From Ancalomicrobiaceae bacterium S20 (GTDB taxonomy: Bacteria > Pseudomonadota > Alphaproteobacteria > Rhizobiales > Ancalomicrobiaceae): a DNA stretch of 64,000 bases. The number at the start of each line of letters is the position of its first letter. Position 1 is the first letter of the stretch. Both the position numbers and the translations under genes were made by a program. The stretch covers positions 3,442,716-3,506,715 of the forward strand of contig CP158568.1 of assembly GCA_040269895.1 (NCBI GenBank). The letters are read 5' to 3'. Below, piece after piece: positions 23,331 to 32,886 of this stretch. The notes under the pieces are model-generated. The model was given only the letters and a program-made list of their open reading frames with translations, was not told the origin of the DNA and did not search any database.

Positions 23331-23366
23331 TTCCGCCGAATTTCGTCGATATCGCAGCCTTCGTAC

Positions 23367-23413
23367 GGCCTTCGCACACCAGCGGGACTTGACCCGCCGG
23401 TGTTGCGAGGGCC
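23367..23413 (+). terminator. Long imperfect hairpin after fabB
   Basis: Arms 23367-23386 and 23393-23413 pair over about 20 positions with one bulge and one mismatch around the loop ACTTGA. There is no T-run, so it may be a terminator of the Rho-assisted kind or a message-stability element. Confidence 0.5.
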
Positions 23414-23594
23414 AATGGTATGTCGCCTTGGTGTGAAGGACTGTCACAGGGCGTACAAACGAACGTGAGAGACAGGCGGGATCGTCAACCGACAGCCTCC
23501 TCGTCATCCCATGTGGACCGAACGCTACGCCTTTCCCCATCTCAGGCTCGTCGGCGCTGGACAGGAGCGGCCGACAACATCGAGGAGTGACCGC

Positions 23595-24440
23595 ATGTCC
23601 GGACTGATGAATGGCAAACGCGGCCTCGTCATGGGTGTCGCCAACGACCATTCGATCGCCTGGGGCATTGCCAAGACACTGTTCGACAACGGCGCCGAAC
23701 TGGCCTTCACCTACCAGGGCGATGCCTTCGGCAAGCGCGTGAAGCCGCTCGCGGCCTCGGTCGGCTCGAAGCTCCTGCTGCCCTGCGACGTCGAGGATGT
23801 CGCTTCGGTCGATGCGGTATTCGAGACGCTGGCGAAGGAGTGGGGCAAGATCGACTTCCTCGTTCACGCCGTCGCCTTCTCGGACAAGAACGAGCTCAAG
23901 GGCCGCTACGCCGATACGACCCGCGAAAACTTCGTCCGCACCATGGTGATCTCCTGCTTCTCGTTCACCGAGATCGCCAAGCGCGCCGCCGCGATCATGA
24001 ACCCGGGCGGCGCCATGGTCACGCTGACCTATGGCGGCGCGACCCGCGTCATGCCGAATTACAATGTGATGGGCGTTGCCAAGGCCGCGCTGGAGTCCTC
24101 GGTTCGCTATCTCGCCATGGACTTCGGCCTCGACGACATCCGCGTCAACGCGATCTCGGCCGGACCGGTGCGCACGCTGGCGGGTGCCGGCGTCTCCGAC
24201 GCGCGGCTGATGTTCAACTATCAGAAGCGCAACTCGCCGCTCGGCCGCACCGTCGGCATCGAGGAGGTCGGCGGCACCGCGCTTTATCTGCTGTCGAACC
24301 TGTCCTCGGGCGTGACCGGCGAGATCCACTTCGTCGATTCCGGCTACAACATCGTCTCGATGCCGCGCCTCGAGGAGCTGAAGGTGCAGGAGCGCCGCGA
24401 GAGCGAAGAGGCCGCGACCGTGCAGAGCGCCGCCGAGTGA
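23595..24440 (+). CDS. fabI: Enoyl-ACP reductase FabI
   Basis: 281 residues of the FabI type. The nucleotide site is GVANDHSIAWGIAKTL, the catalytic pair is Tyr156 and Lys163 in YNVMGVAKAALE, and the substrate-binding loop region reads ISAGPVRTLAGAGVSD. It reduces enoyl-ACP with NADH in fatty-acid elongation and is the classical triclosan target. The start MSGLMNGKRG follows GAGGAGTGACC; the ATG at 23511 adds a non-homologous leader. It closes the irr-fabA-fabB-fabI region and is followed by a terminator. Confidence 0.96.
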   Translation: MSGLMNGKRGLVMGVANDHSIAWGIAKTLFDNGAELAFTYQGDAFGKRVKPLAASVGSKLLLPCDVEDVASVDAVFETLAKEWGKIDFLVHAVAFSDKNELKGRYADTTRENFVRTMVISCFSFTEIAKRAAAIMNPGGAMVTLTYGGATRVMPNYNVMGVAKAALESSVRYLAMDFGLDDIRVNAISAGPVRTLAGAGVSDARLMFNYQKRNSPLGRTVGIEEVGGTALYLLSNLSSGVTGEIHFVDSGYNIVSMPRLEELKVQERRESEEAATVQSAAE

Positions 24441-24490
24441 GGCTTGTCGCCTGAAGCGCCGCCGGCCGGCGGCGCGATCGGCCTAATGGC

Positions 24491-24516
24491 AAACGGCTCC
24501 CTCGAGGGGGCCGTTT
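24491..24516 (+). terminator. Rho-independent terminator of fabI
   Basis: AAACGGC-T-CCC / GGG-G-GCCGTTT with loop TCGA, followed by TTTTCGTT when read from the stem end. It lies 50 bases after the fabI stop and before the convergent membrane-protein gene. Confidence 0.85.
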
Positions 24517-24533
24517 TCGTTGGTGGATCACGC

Positions 24534-25787
24534 TCAGGCAGAGGCGGGTATCTCCGTGCCCGCGGGTACGCGCGCCCTGCCCCGCCACAGGCACCAGCCG
24601 AACAGCACCGCGACACCGATCGGGCCGGCGACGAAGCTCGGCGCCTCGAAGGAGAGCGTCGCGACCACGGGCGTCGTCGCGATCAGGCCGAGAAGCCAGG
24701 GTTCGCCCGGAGCGAACCCGTCGCGCAGGCCCGCGCGCGTCAGGAACGCGATCGCCGGGATCAGCACGAGCAGGTCGTAGACAAGGCAGAACGGCGTCAT
24801 CATGAGCGTCGCCGCGATCGCCGCCGCGGCCTTCACCTCGTAAGCCGCCTCGGAGCGCCACAGCCGCGCGACCAGCGCCGCCACGACCAGCGCGACGCCG
24901 GCCTGCAGCGCATAGGCGCCGCCGACGCCGCTGCCGAAATAGCGCGCGACCGCGAAGACGCTCTGCATCTTGCCGAAGCCGACGACGCTGTTCTCGAGCA
25001 GTTGCGCCCTGCTCAGCTCCGAATAGGCGACCCAGGCCCTCCAGGTCTCCGGCCCGAACAGGACGAGCGTCAGGCCGATCGAGATCGCGACGCCGAGCAC
25101 CGCGCCGGAGAAGGCGCGGGCGCGGCCGGTCGCAAGGAAAATGACCGGGAAGACCAGCCCGAGCTGCGGCTTGATGCAGAGCGCGCCGATGAGGAGCCCG
25201 GCGACGAGCGGCGCGCGCGGCAGGACGGCGAGCGCGAGGCCGATGAACCCCGCGGTCAGGAAGGCGTTCTGGCCGAACACGAAGGCACACATGGCCCCCG
25301 GATAGGCGAAGGCGAACAGCACCGCCTTCCACGAGCGCAGGATCGTCCAGACCGCGAGGCCGAACACCAAGGCTGTAGCGGCGAGAAAGACATGCAGCGC
25401 CACGACATAGGGAAGCGCCGCGAAGGGCGTCACCACGGTCAGGTAGGTCGGCGGATAGCCGAACCAGACGTAGCCGCCCTGCTTCGGCGGCGCGCCGTCG
25501 GGCGCAGCGCCCTTCACCTCCAGCGAGACCTGCCGCTGCATCGCCTCGTGGCTCGACCGATCGTAGGTTCGCCAGGGCTCGGACGTCAGGCCGAGGCGGC
25601 CGGCTGTGTAGAAGCTCAGGTAGTCCTGGCCGACGATGACCTTGTTGTCCGGTGAGGTCGCTTGCGGCGTCCAGGCGACATAGGCCTGCAGAAAGATGCC
25701 GATCAGCACGATCGCGAGCGCGACCGGGCCGACCTCGATCAGCCGGGCCAGACGGGGACCGCGCGGCGCCCGGATCGCATGCGTCAT
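24534..25787 (-). CDS. GT87 (DUF2029) family membrane glycosyltransferase-like protein
   Basis: 417 residues, about ten transmembrane helices. The N-terminal periplasmic loop has QDYLSFYTAGRL (acidic residue expected for GT-C/GT87 enzymes) and GGYVWFGYPPTYL; IGALCIKPQLGLVFP in the middle is a typical GT87 stretch. GT87 enzymes transfer mannose or other sugars from polyprenyl-phosphate donors. ATG 25787 has GGAGG nine bases upstream; the longer frame adds a charged leader. It stands alone, converging on fabI. The acceptor is unknown. Confidence 0.8.
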   Translation of the reverse strand: MTHAIRAPRGPRLARLIEVGPVALAIVLIGIFLQAYVAWTPQATSPDNKVIVGQDYLSFYTAGRLGLTSEPWRTYDRSSHEAMQRQVSLEVKGAAPDGAPPKQGGYVWFGYPPTYLTVVTPFAALPYVVALHVFLAATALVFGLAVWTILRSWKAVLFAFAYPGAMCAFVFGQNAFLTAGFIGLALAVLPRAPLVAGLLIGALCIKPQLGLVFPVIFLATGRARAFSGAVLGVAISIGLTLVLFGPETWRAWVAYSELSRAQLLENSVVGFGKMQSVFAVARYFGSGVGGAYALQAGVALVVAALVARLWRSEAAYEVKAAAAIAATLMMTPFCLVYDLLVLIPAIAFLTRAGLRDGFAPGEPWLLGLIATTPVVATLSFEAPSFVAGPIGVAVLFGWCLWRGRARVPAGTEIPASA

Positions 25788-26002
25788 GTCGTGCCGCCTC
25801 CGGCCGCGATGAATCTCCGGACTATGGCCGATCGGTCTTTGAAACGGCGTAAACACGGTCTTCATGGGCTCGGCGGGCGCCGATCGCGCGCGCGGCGGGC
25901 CCCGGGGCATCGCTGCAATGCAGCGACGATTTTTAGGTCAGCATCATTGACCTTCCGGGCAATGCGCGCATGATCGGCGCCCTGTTCGAGGACGAGTTTC
26001 CC

Positions 26003-27271
26003 ATGGTCTCCCAATCCGCCGCCCCCCAGTCCACCTCCGCCCTGGCCGCCGCGCCGTTCGACTGGACCCATGTACTCGCCAGCCGGGCGAGTCGGATGAA
26101 GGCGTCCGAGATCCGCGAGCTCCTGAAGCTGCTCGACCAGCCGGACATCATCTCCTTCGCCGGAGGCATCCCGGACCCGAGCCTGTTCCCGGTCGAGGCC
26201 GCCAAGGCCGCGACCAATGCCGCGCTCAGCGATCCGGCCAAGGCGGCGCAGGCGCTGCAATATTCGATCAGCGAGGGCTATGTGCCACTCCGGCGCTGGA
26301 TCGCCGCGCACATGGGCCGGCTCGGGGTGGCCTGCACCATCGACAACATCCTGATCACCAACGGCTCCCAGCAGGCGCTCGACTTCCTCGCCAAGGTGAT
26401 GATCTCGCCGGGCGACACCGCGCTCGTCACGGCGCCGACCTATCTCGGCGCGCTGCAGGCCTTCAACGGCTACGAGCCGCGCTACGACACGCTGAAGATC
26501 GACGGCGGCAACGCGACGCCGGCCTCCTATGCCGAGGCGGCGAAAGCCGCCGGCGGCCGGGTGAAGTTCGCCTATGTCGTGCCGGATTTTGCCAATCCGA
26601 GCGGCGAGACGATGGATGTCGCCGCGCGCGACAAGCTGATCGACCTCGCCGAGGATCTCGACGCCGCGATCATCGAGGACACCGCCTATGAGGCGTTGCG
26701 CTTCGAGGGCGAGGCGCTGCCGACGATCCTGTCGCTCGACATCGCCCGCCACGGCCATATCGACGCGACCCGCACGATCTATTGCGGCACGTTCTCGAAG
26801 ACGCTGGCGCCGGGGTACCGGGTCGGCTGGGTCTGCGCCGCGGCGCCGATCATCCAGAAGCTGGTGCTGGTCAAGCAGGCGAGCGACCTGCATTCCTCGA
26901 CCATCAACCAGATGATCATGCACGGCATCGCCGAGGCCGCCTATGACACGCAGGTCGAGGCCGCCAAGGCGCTCTACAAAGGCCGCCGCGACGCGCTGCT
27001 CGCCGCGCTCGCCCGCGAAATGCCGGCCGGCGTCGAGTGGACCAAGCCCGAGGGCGGGTTGTTCGTCTGGGTGACGCTGCCGGAGCATATCGACGGCGCG
27101 GAGCTGCTGGCCCGCGCCATCGCCGAGGAACGCGTCGCCTTCGTGCCGGGCGCTGCCTTCTACGCGACGGAGACGCGCAAGAACACGCTGCGCCTCAACT
27201 TCTCCTCGCCGACCATCCCGCAGATCGAGACCGGCATCGCGCGGCTGGCGGCGCTGATCCGGCGCATGTGA
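26003..27271 (+). CDS. PLP-dependent aminotransferase, class I/II (2-aminoadipate/LysN-like)
   Basis: 422 residues. PLP lysine Lys266 lies in TFSKTLAPGYRVGW; NGSQQALDFLAKV, YVVPDFANPSG and the C-terminal arginine region NTLRLNFSSP are all present. The arrangement FAGGIPDPSLFP and the lack of an N-terminal winged helix match stand-alone relatives of MocR C-domains such as 2-aminoadipate or branched-chain aminotransferases. ATG 26003 has GAGGACGAG upstream; ATG 25970 is an in-frame alternative. Cytoplasmic; amino-group donor not determined. Confidence 0.88.
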   Translation: MVSQSAAPQSTSALAAAPFDWTHVLASRASRMKASEIRELLKLLDQPDIISFAGGIPDPSLFPVEAAKAATNAALSDPAKAAQALQYSISEGYVPLRRWIAAHMGRLGVACTIDNILITNGSQQALDFLAKVMISPGDTALVTAPTYLGALQAFNGYEPRYDTLKIDGGNATPASYAEAAKAAGGRVKFAYVVPDFANPSGETMDVAARDKLIDLAEDLDAAIIEDTAYEALRFEGEALPTILSLDIARHGHIDATRTIYCGTFSKTLAPGYRVGWVCAAAPIIQKLVLVKQASDLHSSTINQMIMHGIAEAAYDTQVEAAKALYKGRRDALLAALAREMPAGVEWTKPEGGLFVWVTLPEHIDGAELLARAIAEERVAFVPGAAFYATETRKNTLRLNFSSPTIPQIETGIARLAALIRRM

Positions 27272-27308
27272 AGCGCCGGGCACGCCGCATCAGCCGCCCT
27301 CGTCCCCG

Positions 27309-28343
27309 TCAGCCGTCCGCGCCGATCGTGACGACGATCTTGCCGAACGGACCGCGGTCGAGATGCGCGAGCGCGTCCCGCAGCGCCGCCATCGGATAGG
27401 TGGCGTCGATCACAGGCGTCAGCGCGGTCTGATCGACGGCGCTGACGAACTCCTCCAGCGCGCGGCGATGCCCGACCGCAATGCCGCGCACGACCGTGTT
27501 CTTCATCAGCAGATCGCCGGCCGTGGCCGACACGCCGAAGCCGTCGAGCACGCCGATCAGCGAGACCCGTCCGCCCGGCGCGGCGACGCGGAGCGAACCG
27601 GCGAGGTTCGATCCGCCGACCGTCTCGACGATGTGATCGACGCCGCGCCCGCCGGTGACCCGCAGCACCGCAGCGCCCCAGTCCTCGCCCGACCGGTCGA
27701 TGCCGTGATCGGCGAGGCCGAGGGCGCGGAGCCGGTCGAGCTTTTCGGCCGATCCGGAGACCGCGATCACGATCGCGCCGGCGCGCTTGGCAATCGCCGC
27801 GGCGAACAGCGAGACGCCGCCGGTGCCGTGAACGAGCACCGTCTCGCCGGGGCGGAGGCGGTCCTGGTCGGCCAGTGCCGACCAGGCGGTCAGGCCGGCG
27901 CAGGGCAAGGTCGACGCCGCCACATCGTCCAGCGTCGCGGGCGCCCGCACGAACCATGCTTCCGGTAGCGCAACGTATTGCGCCAATACGCCCGGATAGG
28001 TGCCGCCCAGTGCCCGCGTCCCCGGCGTCGCCGCCGTACCGGGGATCGGTCCGTCGCGCCAGTCGGGAAAGAACGCCGAGATCACACGATCGCCCGACCG
28101 CCAGAGCCCCGTGCCAGGACCGGTCGCGACGACGGTGCCGGCGAGATCGGAGCCCGGCGTGAACGGGAACGCGAGCCGCATGCCCATGCCGTTCGCGATG
28201 ACCATCTTGTCGCGATAGTTGAGCGAGACCGCGCCGACCCGGACCAGCACCTCGCCGGGGCCCGGCTCGGGGAGCGCCACCGCGTCCAGCCTCAGAGCAT
28301 CGGCGCCGTGCTCGTCCATTCGCCATTGCATCATCGTCGTCAT
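27309..28343 (-). CDS. Medium-chain NAD(P)-dependent oxidoreductase (zinc-type ADH superfamily)
   Basis: 344 residues. GroES-like N-domain (GEVLVRVGAVSLNYRD, PFTPGSDLAGTVVATG) and Rossmann domain with VLVHGTGGVSLFAAAIAKR. The usual catalytic zinc ligands GHE and the four-cysteine structural zinc lobe are not seen, so it is more like a quinone reductase-type or zinc-free MDR enzyme. It is transcribed away from a LysR gene 95 bases upstream, which probably controls it. Substrate unknown. Confidence 0.88.
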   Translation of the reverse strand: MTTMMQWRMDEHGADALRLDAVALPEPGPGEVLVRVGAVSLNYRDKMVIANGMGMRLAFPFTPGSDLAGTVVATGPGTGLWRSGDRVISAFFPDWRDGPIPGTAATPGTRALGGTYPGVLAQYVALPEAWFVRAPATLDDVAASTLPCAGLTAWSALADQDRLRPGETVLVHGTGGVSLFAAAIAKRAGAIVIAVSGSAEKLDRLRALGLADHGIDRSGEDWGAAVLRVTGGRGVDHIVETVGGSNLAGSLRVAAPGGRVSLIGVLDGFGVSATAGDLLMKNTVVRGIAVGHRRALEEFVSAVDQTALTPVIDATYPMAALRDALAHLDRGPFGKIVVTIGADG

Positions 28344-28438
28344 GTCGCATCTCCTCGAAGACAGGAGCGCATGCTATCGTCGCAGTATCGGCGCCAGTGG
28401 CGACATTTTTTCCGATCAATGGATCTTAACAGGCACCA
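28344..28438. promoter_or_regulatory. Divergent MDR/LysR control region
   Basis: A 95-base gap with GTCGC (28379-28383) and GCGAC (28400-28404) as inverted half-sites and an AT-rich tract ATTTTTTCC after them, a layout compatible with a LysR binding site between divergent genes. Confidence 0.45.
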
Positions 28439-29365
28439 ATGAGCGTGATCGAGGATCTGACCGATGTGCCCGCCTTCGTCGCGGCGGCCGAGGCGAACGG
28501 CTTCGCCGCTGCGGCACGGCGGCTGAACCTGTCGCGCTCGGCTGTCGGCAAGGCGGTGGCGCGGCTGGAAGCGCGGCTCGGCGTTCGGCTGTTTCACCGG
28601 ACCACCCGCAGCCAGAACCTCACCGAGGAGGGGCAAGCCTTCTACGAAGCTTGCCGGCAGGCCCTCGACGCGCTGCGCCAGGGGCGATTGCAGATCGATG
28701 CCGGACGCCGGCATGTCGCGGGGCGCCTGCGCGTCACCATGCCCGCGCTGTTCGGGCGCGTCTGCGTCGCGCCGATCCTGACCGCGCTCGCCGCGCAGCA
28801 CCCGGATCTCGAACTCGACCTGCAATTCGGGGATCGCGTCGTCGACGTGATCGAGGACCGCTTCGATCTCGCGATCCGCATCGGCACGCTCGACGACGCG
28901 AGCGGCCTGAAGGTGCGGCTGCTCGGGCGCCAGCCGATGGCGGTCTGTGCCGCGCCGTCCTACATCGCGGTCCACGGACGGCCGGAGACGCCCGACGACC
29001 TGCAAGCTCACCGGACCGTCGTCTACGGCACGCCGAAGCGGGCCTGGCGCGGCTGGGTGTTTCCGCGCCCGGGCGGCGGCCCGCCGCTCGACATCGAACC
29101 GCCGAGCCGGCTGCGCTTCGACGACCTCGGCGCCATTGCCGATGCGGCGATCGCCGGGCTCGGCGTGGCATGGCTACCGTGGTGGCTGATCCGGGATCGT
29201 GTGCGGGACGGGTCGCTCGTCCATCTGATGGCGGACCGGCCCATGCTCGCCGCCGACTGCTATGCACTCTGGCCCGACACGCCGCGCCCGCCGCTGCGCG
29301 TTCGCGCCGCGATCGACGCGCTCGTCCGCGACCTGCCGCTCCGCGCGGGCGGCGAGGCGGCATGA
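28439..29365 (+). CDS. LysR-family transcriptional regulator
   Basis: 308 residues. The winged helix-turn-helix is at about residues 10-65 (AAEANGFAAAARRLNLSRSA, VGKAVARLEARLGVRLFHRT), followed by the LTEEG linker and a periplasmic-binding-protein-like effector domain (VDVIEDRFDLAIRIGTL). Size is typical. The divergent oxidoreductase gene is the expected target. The ribosome site is weak (ACAGG). Confidence 0.92.
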   Translation: MSVIEDLTDVPAFVAAAEANGFAAAARRLNLSRSAVGKAVARLEARLGVRLFHRTTRSQNLTEEGQAFYEACRQALDALRQGRLQIDAGRRHVAGRLRVTMPALFGRVCVAPILTALAAQHPDLELDLQFGDRVVDVIEDRFDLAIRIGTLDDASGLKVRLLGRQPMAVCAAPSYIAVHGRPETPDDLQAHRTVVYGTPKRAWRGWVFPRPGGGPPLDIEPPSRLRFDDLGAIADAAIAGLGVAWLPWWLIRDRVRDGSLVHLMADRPMLAADCYALWPDTPRPPLRVRAAIDALVRDLPLRAGGEAA

Positions 29366-29399
29366 TCCCGGCCTCGCCGGTGCCCGGTCGCCTCCACCT

Positions 29400-30020
29400 T
29401 CAGAACTTGGTGCGCGCCCGCATGGCGGCGGACAGCGTGCCGTCGTCCAGATAGTCGAGTTCGCCGCCGACCGGCACGCCGTGGGCAAGGCGCGTCACGG
29501 TGATGACCCTGCCCTCGTCGGCGAGATGGCCGAGCTGGTCGGTCACGTAGTGGGCCGTGGTCTGGCCCTCGACGGTCGCGTTGACGGCAAGGATCACCTC
29601 GCGGATGTCCTCGGTCCGGCAGCGCTCGACCAGGCTCGCGATATTGAGATCCGACGGCCCGACGCCGTCGAGCGGTGACAGCACGCCGCCGAGCACATGG
29701 TATTTGGCCGAGATCGCCGAGGCGCGCTCCAGCGCCCAGAGGTCCGACACGTCCTCGACCACGACCAGCACATGGGGGTCGCGGCGTTCGTCGCGGCAGA
29801 CCGTGCAAGGGTCGACGGTGTCGACATTGCCGCAGACCGAGCAGACGCCGACCTTCTCGACCGCCTCGTCCATGGCGCGGGCGAGCGGTACGAGCAGCGC
29901 CTCCTTCTTCTTGACCAGATGCAGCGCCGCGCGACGGGCCGACCGCGGCCCGAGACCCGGCAGCTTGGCGAGCAGCTGGATCAGGCGTTCGATCTCCGGT
30001 CCGGCGATGCGTTTGGCCAT
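29400..30020 (-). CDS. recR: Recombination protein RecR
   Basis: 206 residues. A helix-hairpin-helix ([17 protein letters not shown], residues 19-35), a C4 zinc finger (C60, C63, C72, C75) and a Toprim domain ([15 protein letters not shown], then [18 protein letters not shown]) are in the canonical order. With RecO and RecF it loads RecA at gaps. In many bacteria recR follows dnaX-ybaB; here a rightward small gene is inserted between ybaB and recR. Confidence 0.97.
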   Translation of the reverse strand: MAKRIAGPEIERLIQLLAKLPGLGPRSARRAALHLVKKKEALLVPLARAMDEAVEKVGVCSVCGNVDTVDPCTVCRDERRDPHVLVVVEDVSDLWALERASAISAKYHVLGGVLSPLDGVGPSDLNIASLVERCRTEDIREVILAVNATVEGQTTAHYVTDQLGHLADEGRVITVTRLAHGVPVGGELDYLDDGTLSAAMRARTKF

Positions 30021-30141
30021 GGTGCCCCCGACGGCCCGGCCGTCAGCTCCCCGTCATTCTTTAGAACAATTCCAAAATTTTACGTCGTATTCACGGATCG
30101 GGATCCATGCTGACATCGAGGCAGATCGAAGGAGAGCCCCG

Positions 30142-30315
30142 GTGAGCATCAGCAGCGTTTCGAGCAACGCCCCGGCCTATGCCGCGAAGGCCGCGGAGGC
30201 CAAGGAAGCCGGTCCCGACAATGACGGCGACAGCGACGATGCGGGCGCGAAGGCCGCGCCGGTCCAGTCGGCCCCGCCGCCCGGCCTCGGCCAAATCGTC
30301 GACAAGACGGCCTGA
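30142..30315 (+). CDS. 57-residue small protein with GTG start
   Basis: Reads V(M)SISSVSSNAPAYAAKAAEA then an acidic stretch (DNDGDSDDAGAK) and a PPPGLGQIVDKTA end. GTG 30142 is preceded by AAGGAGAGCCCCG, an excellent ribosome site, and the stop by 38 bases leads into a strong terminator, so the unit looks complete. It is inserted rightward between recR and ybaB. The protein is Ala-rich and likely disordered, without cysteines or membrane segments. The MSISSVSS opening resembles short alphaproteobacterial proteins of unknown role; no function assigned. Confidence 0.65.
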   Translation: MSISSVSSNAPAYAAKAAEAKEAGPDNDGDSDDAGAKAAPVQSAPPPGLGQIVDKTA

Positions 30316-30352
30316 GTTCGCGGCCGCCTGCGACCGCAGAAGACCGCGCCAT

Positions 30353-30387
30353 CGAAAGCCGCCGCCGACCACCGGCGGCGGCTTTCG
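30353..30387. terminator. Bidirectional terminator
   Basis: Perfect 14-base arms CGAAAGCCGCCGCC / GGCGGCGGCTTTCG with loop GACCACC, followed by TTTGTTGG on the plus strand. It ends both the small rightward gene and the leftward dnaX-ybaB operon. Confidence 0.85.
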
Positions 30388-30396
30388 TTTGTTGGC

Positions 30397-30717
30397 TCAG
30401 AACGGCAGCTTGAAGCCGGACGGCAGGCCGAGGCCGCCGGTCACTTCGGCCATCTTCTCCGCGATCGCTGCCTCCGCCTTGGCGTGCGCGTCGCGATGGG
30501 CGGCGACGATCAGATCCTCGAGGATCTCGCCCTCCTCCGGCTTCAGGAGCGAGGGGTCGATGCGGACGCCTTTCATCTCGCCCTTGCCGGTGATCGTTAC
30601 CGTAACCAGCCCGGCACCGGCCGCGCCGCTCACCTCGATCTTGGCGAGGTCGTCCTGCAGGCCGGCCATGCGGCTCTGCATGTCCTTCGCCTGTTTCATC
30701 ATCTTCATGAAGTCCAT
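30397..30717 (-). CDS. ybaB: Nucleoid-associated protein YbaB/EbfC
   Basis: 106 residues: MDFMKMMKQAKDMQSRM helix, VSGAAGAGLVTVTITGKGEM and IDPSLLKPEEGEILEDLI, the standard YbaB pattern. A homodimer that binds DNA with little specificity. ATG 30717 begins the conserved helix; longer frames are shadows. It follows dnaX by 94 bases, the usual gene pair. Confidence 0.96.
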   Translation of the reverse strand: MDFMKMMKQAKDMQSRMAGLQDDLAKIEVSGAAGAGLVTVTITGKGEMKGVRIDPSLLKPEEGEILEDLIVAAHRDAHAKAEAAIAEKMAEVTGGLGLPSGFKLPF

Positions 30718-30811
30718 GGGGGCTCTCGTCCTTCCCTGACAGGTATCGGGTCCGCCGCAAACGGCGAGAGTTTTGTTCCGCCCGATCGCGATGGACCGGG
30801 TGCGACAGCGC

Positions 30812-32779
30812 TCAATCGTCGGGGTTCCAACCCGGATCGTCCGGCTCCTCGGGCGGCATGCCCTCGACGGGGAGACCCGCCTCGGCCGCGCGTTCGGCCG
30901 CAATCTCGGCCTCGTCGCGATTGACTCGGATGTCGACGATCGAGGCGCCGGGGAACCGCCGCAGCACGGCGGCGACCAGCGGATCGGAACGCGCATCCGA
31001 ATAGAGCTGCTCGCGCGCCGCCTGCCGTTCCTCGAAGATGGTGGCGCCGCCTTCCTCGCGCGACACCGCGATCAGCCAACGCTCGCCGGTCCAGTCCTGC
31101 AGCTTGCGGCCGAGATCCTGGGTCAGATCCTTCGCCGCGTCGGGCGTGACCTGCACTTCGATACGGCCGGGCTCCAGACGGACCAGCCGCATCTGGCGTT
31201 CGATCGCGATCTTGAGCTTGATGTCGCGCTTCTCGGCCGCGAGCGCGGCGACGTCGGCGAGCGACCGGAAGCGCGCGCGCGCCGGCTGCGCTGCCGGTTG
31301 GGCCGCCGGTCGCGTCTCGGTCGCCGGCGCCGGCATGGTGCTGGCGACGAGCCGCGGGCCGGCCTGTGCGACCGGATCGGCGCCCCCGCGCGGCAGCGCC
31401 ATGCGCGCGCCCTCGCCGATCGGCCCGGCCGCGACAGAAGCCGCGCCAACCGCCGCCCGGAGCGCGCCGCTCGCACCGCCGGGGCCGGCCCCATACGACC
31501 CGGATCCACCCTGCCCTGCAGCGCCCGATCCGCCACCACTCGCCGCGCCACCGGAGGCGCCGCCCGCACCCGCGCCGTCGCGGAGCAGGCGGATCGCCTC
31601 GTCCGGCGTCGGCAGATCGGCGGCGTAGCAGAGCCGGATCAGCAGCATCTCGGCCGCGGCCAGGGGCTTCGCGGCCGTCTTCACCTCGTCGAGCCCCTTG
31701 AGCAGGATCTGCCAGGCGCGCCCGAGAATCCGGATCGACAGCGCGGCCGCAAAGGCGCCGCCGCGCGTGACCTCGGCCTCGGTCGCCGCGCTGTCGGACG
31801 CCGCCTCGGGCACCACCTTCAGACGCGTGACGAAATGGACGAATTCGGCGAGATCCGCGACCACCACCGCCGGATCGGCGCCGACATCATATTGCGCGCG
31901 CAATTCTGCGAGTGCCGCGGCCGCATCGCCCTTCATGACGTGCTCGAACAGATCGATCACGCGGGCGCGGTCGGCGAGGCCGAGCATCTGGCGGACCTGA
32001 TCGGCCGTGATCGCGCCCTGCCCATGCGCGATCGCCTGATCGAGCAGGGACAGGCTGTCGCGCACCGAGCCCTCGGCCGCGCGCGCGACGAGCTTCAGCG
32101 CCTCTTCCTCGATCGTGACGCCTTCGGCCTCGGCGATCCGGCCGAGGTGCTTCAGCAGCACGTCGGCCTCGATGCGGCGCAGGTCGAAGCGCTGGCAGCG
32201 CGACAGGATCGTGATCGGAACCTTGCGGATCTCGGTCGTCGCGAAGATGAATTTCACATGCTCGGGCGGCTCCTCGAGCGTCTTCAGCAGGCCGTTGAAG
32301 GCCGCCGTCGACAGCATGTGCACCTCGTCGATGATGTAGACCTTGGTGCGCGCCGAGACCGGCTTGTAGCGCACCGCCTCGATGATCTCGCGGATGTCGC
32401 CGATGCCCGTGTGCGAGGCGGCGTCCATCTCGATCACGTCGACATGGCGGCCTTCCATGATCGCGCGGCAGTGGCTGCCGAGCCGGTCCATATGGATCGT
32501 CGGCCGGTCGATCTCGCCGGGGATCTCGTAGTTGAGCGCGCGCGCCAGGATGCGGGCGGTGGTCGTCTTGCCGACGCCGCGCACGCCGGTCAGCATGTAG
32601 CCCTGCGCGATACGGCCGGTGTCGAAGGCGTTCGACAGCGTGCGGACCATCGGCTCCTGGCCGATCAGGTCGTCAAAACTCTGCGGGCGATATTTGCGGG
32701 CGAGAACCCGATAGACGCCGGGCTTGGCCTCCGGCGCGCCGGCACCCTCGGGGCCGTCCTTGGGAAAGAGACCGTCCAT
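30812..32779 (-). CDS. dnaX: DNA polymerase III subunits gamma/tau
   Basis: 655 residues. AAA+ clamp-loader core with Walker A GVRGVGKTTTARI, Walker B YIIDEVHML and sensor regions. The second cysteine-rich zinc module is modified: only GSHCRAI remains recognisable. The C-terminal tau region is Ala/Pro/Gly-rich (residues about 385-500), then a DnaB/alpha-binding part. ATG 32779 (MDGLFPKDGPEG) has GAGAGGG upstream; ATG 32818 adds 13 residues. No evident slippery A-run for a gamma frameshift was noted. The SRP RNA gene lies just upstream. Confidence 0.95.
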   Translation of the reverse strand: MDGLFPKDGPEGAGAPEAKPGVYRVLARKYRPQSFDDLIGQEPMVRTLSNAFDTGRIAQGYMLTGVRGVGKTTTARILARALNYEIPGEIDRPTIHMDRLGSHCRAIMEGRHVDVIEMDAASHTGIGDIREIIEAVRYKPVSARTKVYIIDEVHMLSTAAFNGLLKTLEEPPEHVKFIFATTEIRKVPITILSRCQRFDLRRIEADVLLKHLGRIAEAEGVTIEEEALKLVARAAEGSVRDSLSLLDQAIAHGQGAITADQVRQMLGLADRARVIDLFEHVMKGDAAAALAELRAQYDVGADPAVVVADLAEFVHFVTRLKVVPEAASDSAATEAEVTRGGAFAAALSIRILGRAWQILLKGLDEVKTAAKPLAAAEMLLIRLCYAADLPTPDEAIRLLRDGAGAGGASGGAASGGGSGAAGQGGSGSYGAGPGGASGALRAAVGAASVAAGPIGEGARMALPRGGADPVAQAGPRLVASTMPAPATETRPAAQPAAQPARARFRSLADVAALAAEKRDIKLKIAIERQMRLVRLEPGRIEVQVTPDAAKDLTQDLGRKLQDWTGERWLIAVSREEGGATIFEERQAAREQLYSDARSDPLVAAVLRRFPGASIVDIRVNRDEAEIAAERAAEAGLPVEGMPPEEPDDPGWNPDD

Positions 32780-32886
32780 GCGGCGCTTGCCCTCTCGCCC
32801 TGAAGTCGTCTCGCGCAAACCGGCCGGACAACAATCATCGGGCCGGAGAGATCACCGCGCCGGAACGATCATCGGCGGGTGCGGGT

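Noticed and set aside
30773-32803. Long frame opposite dnaX
   Set aside because: Antisense shadow; dnaX motifs are unambiguous on the minus strand.
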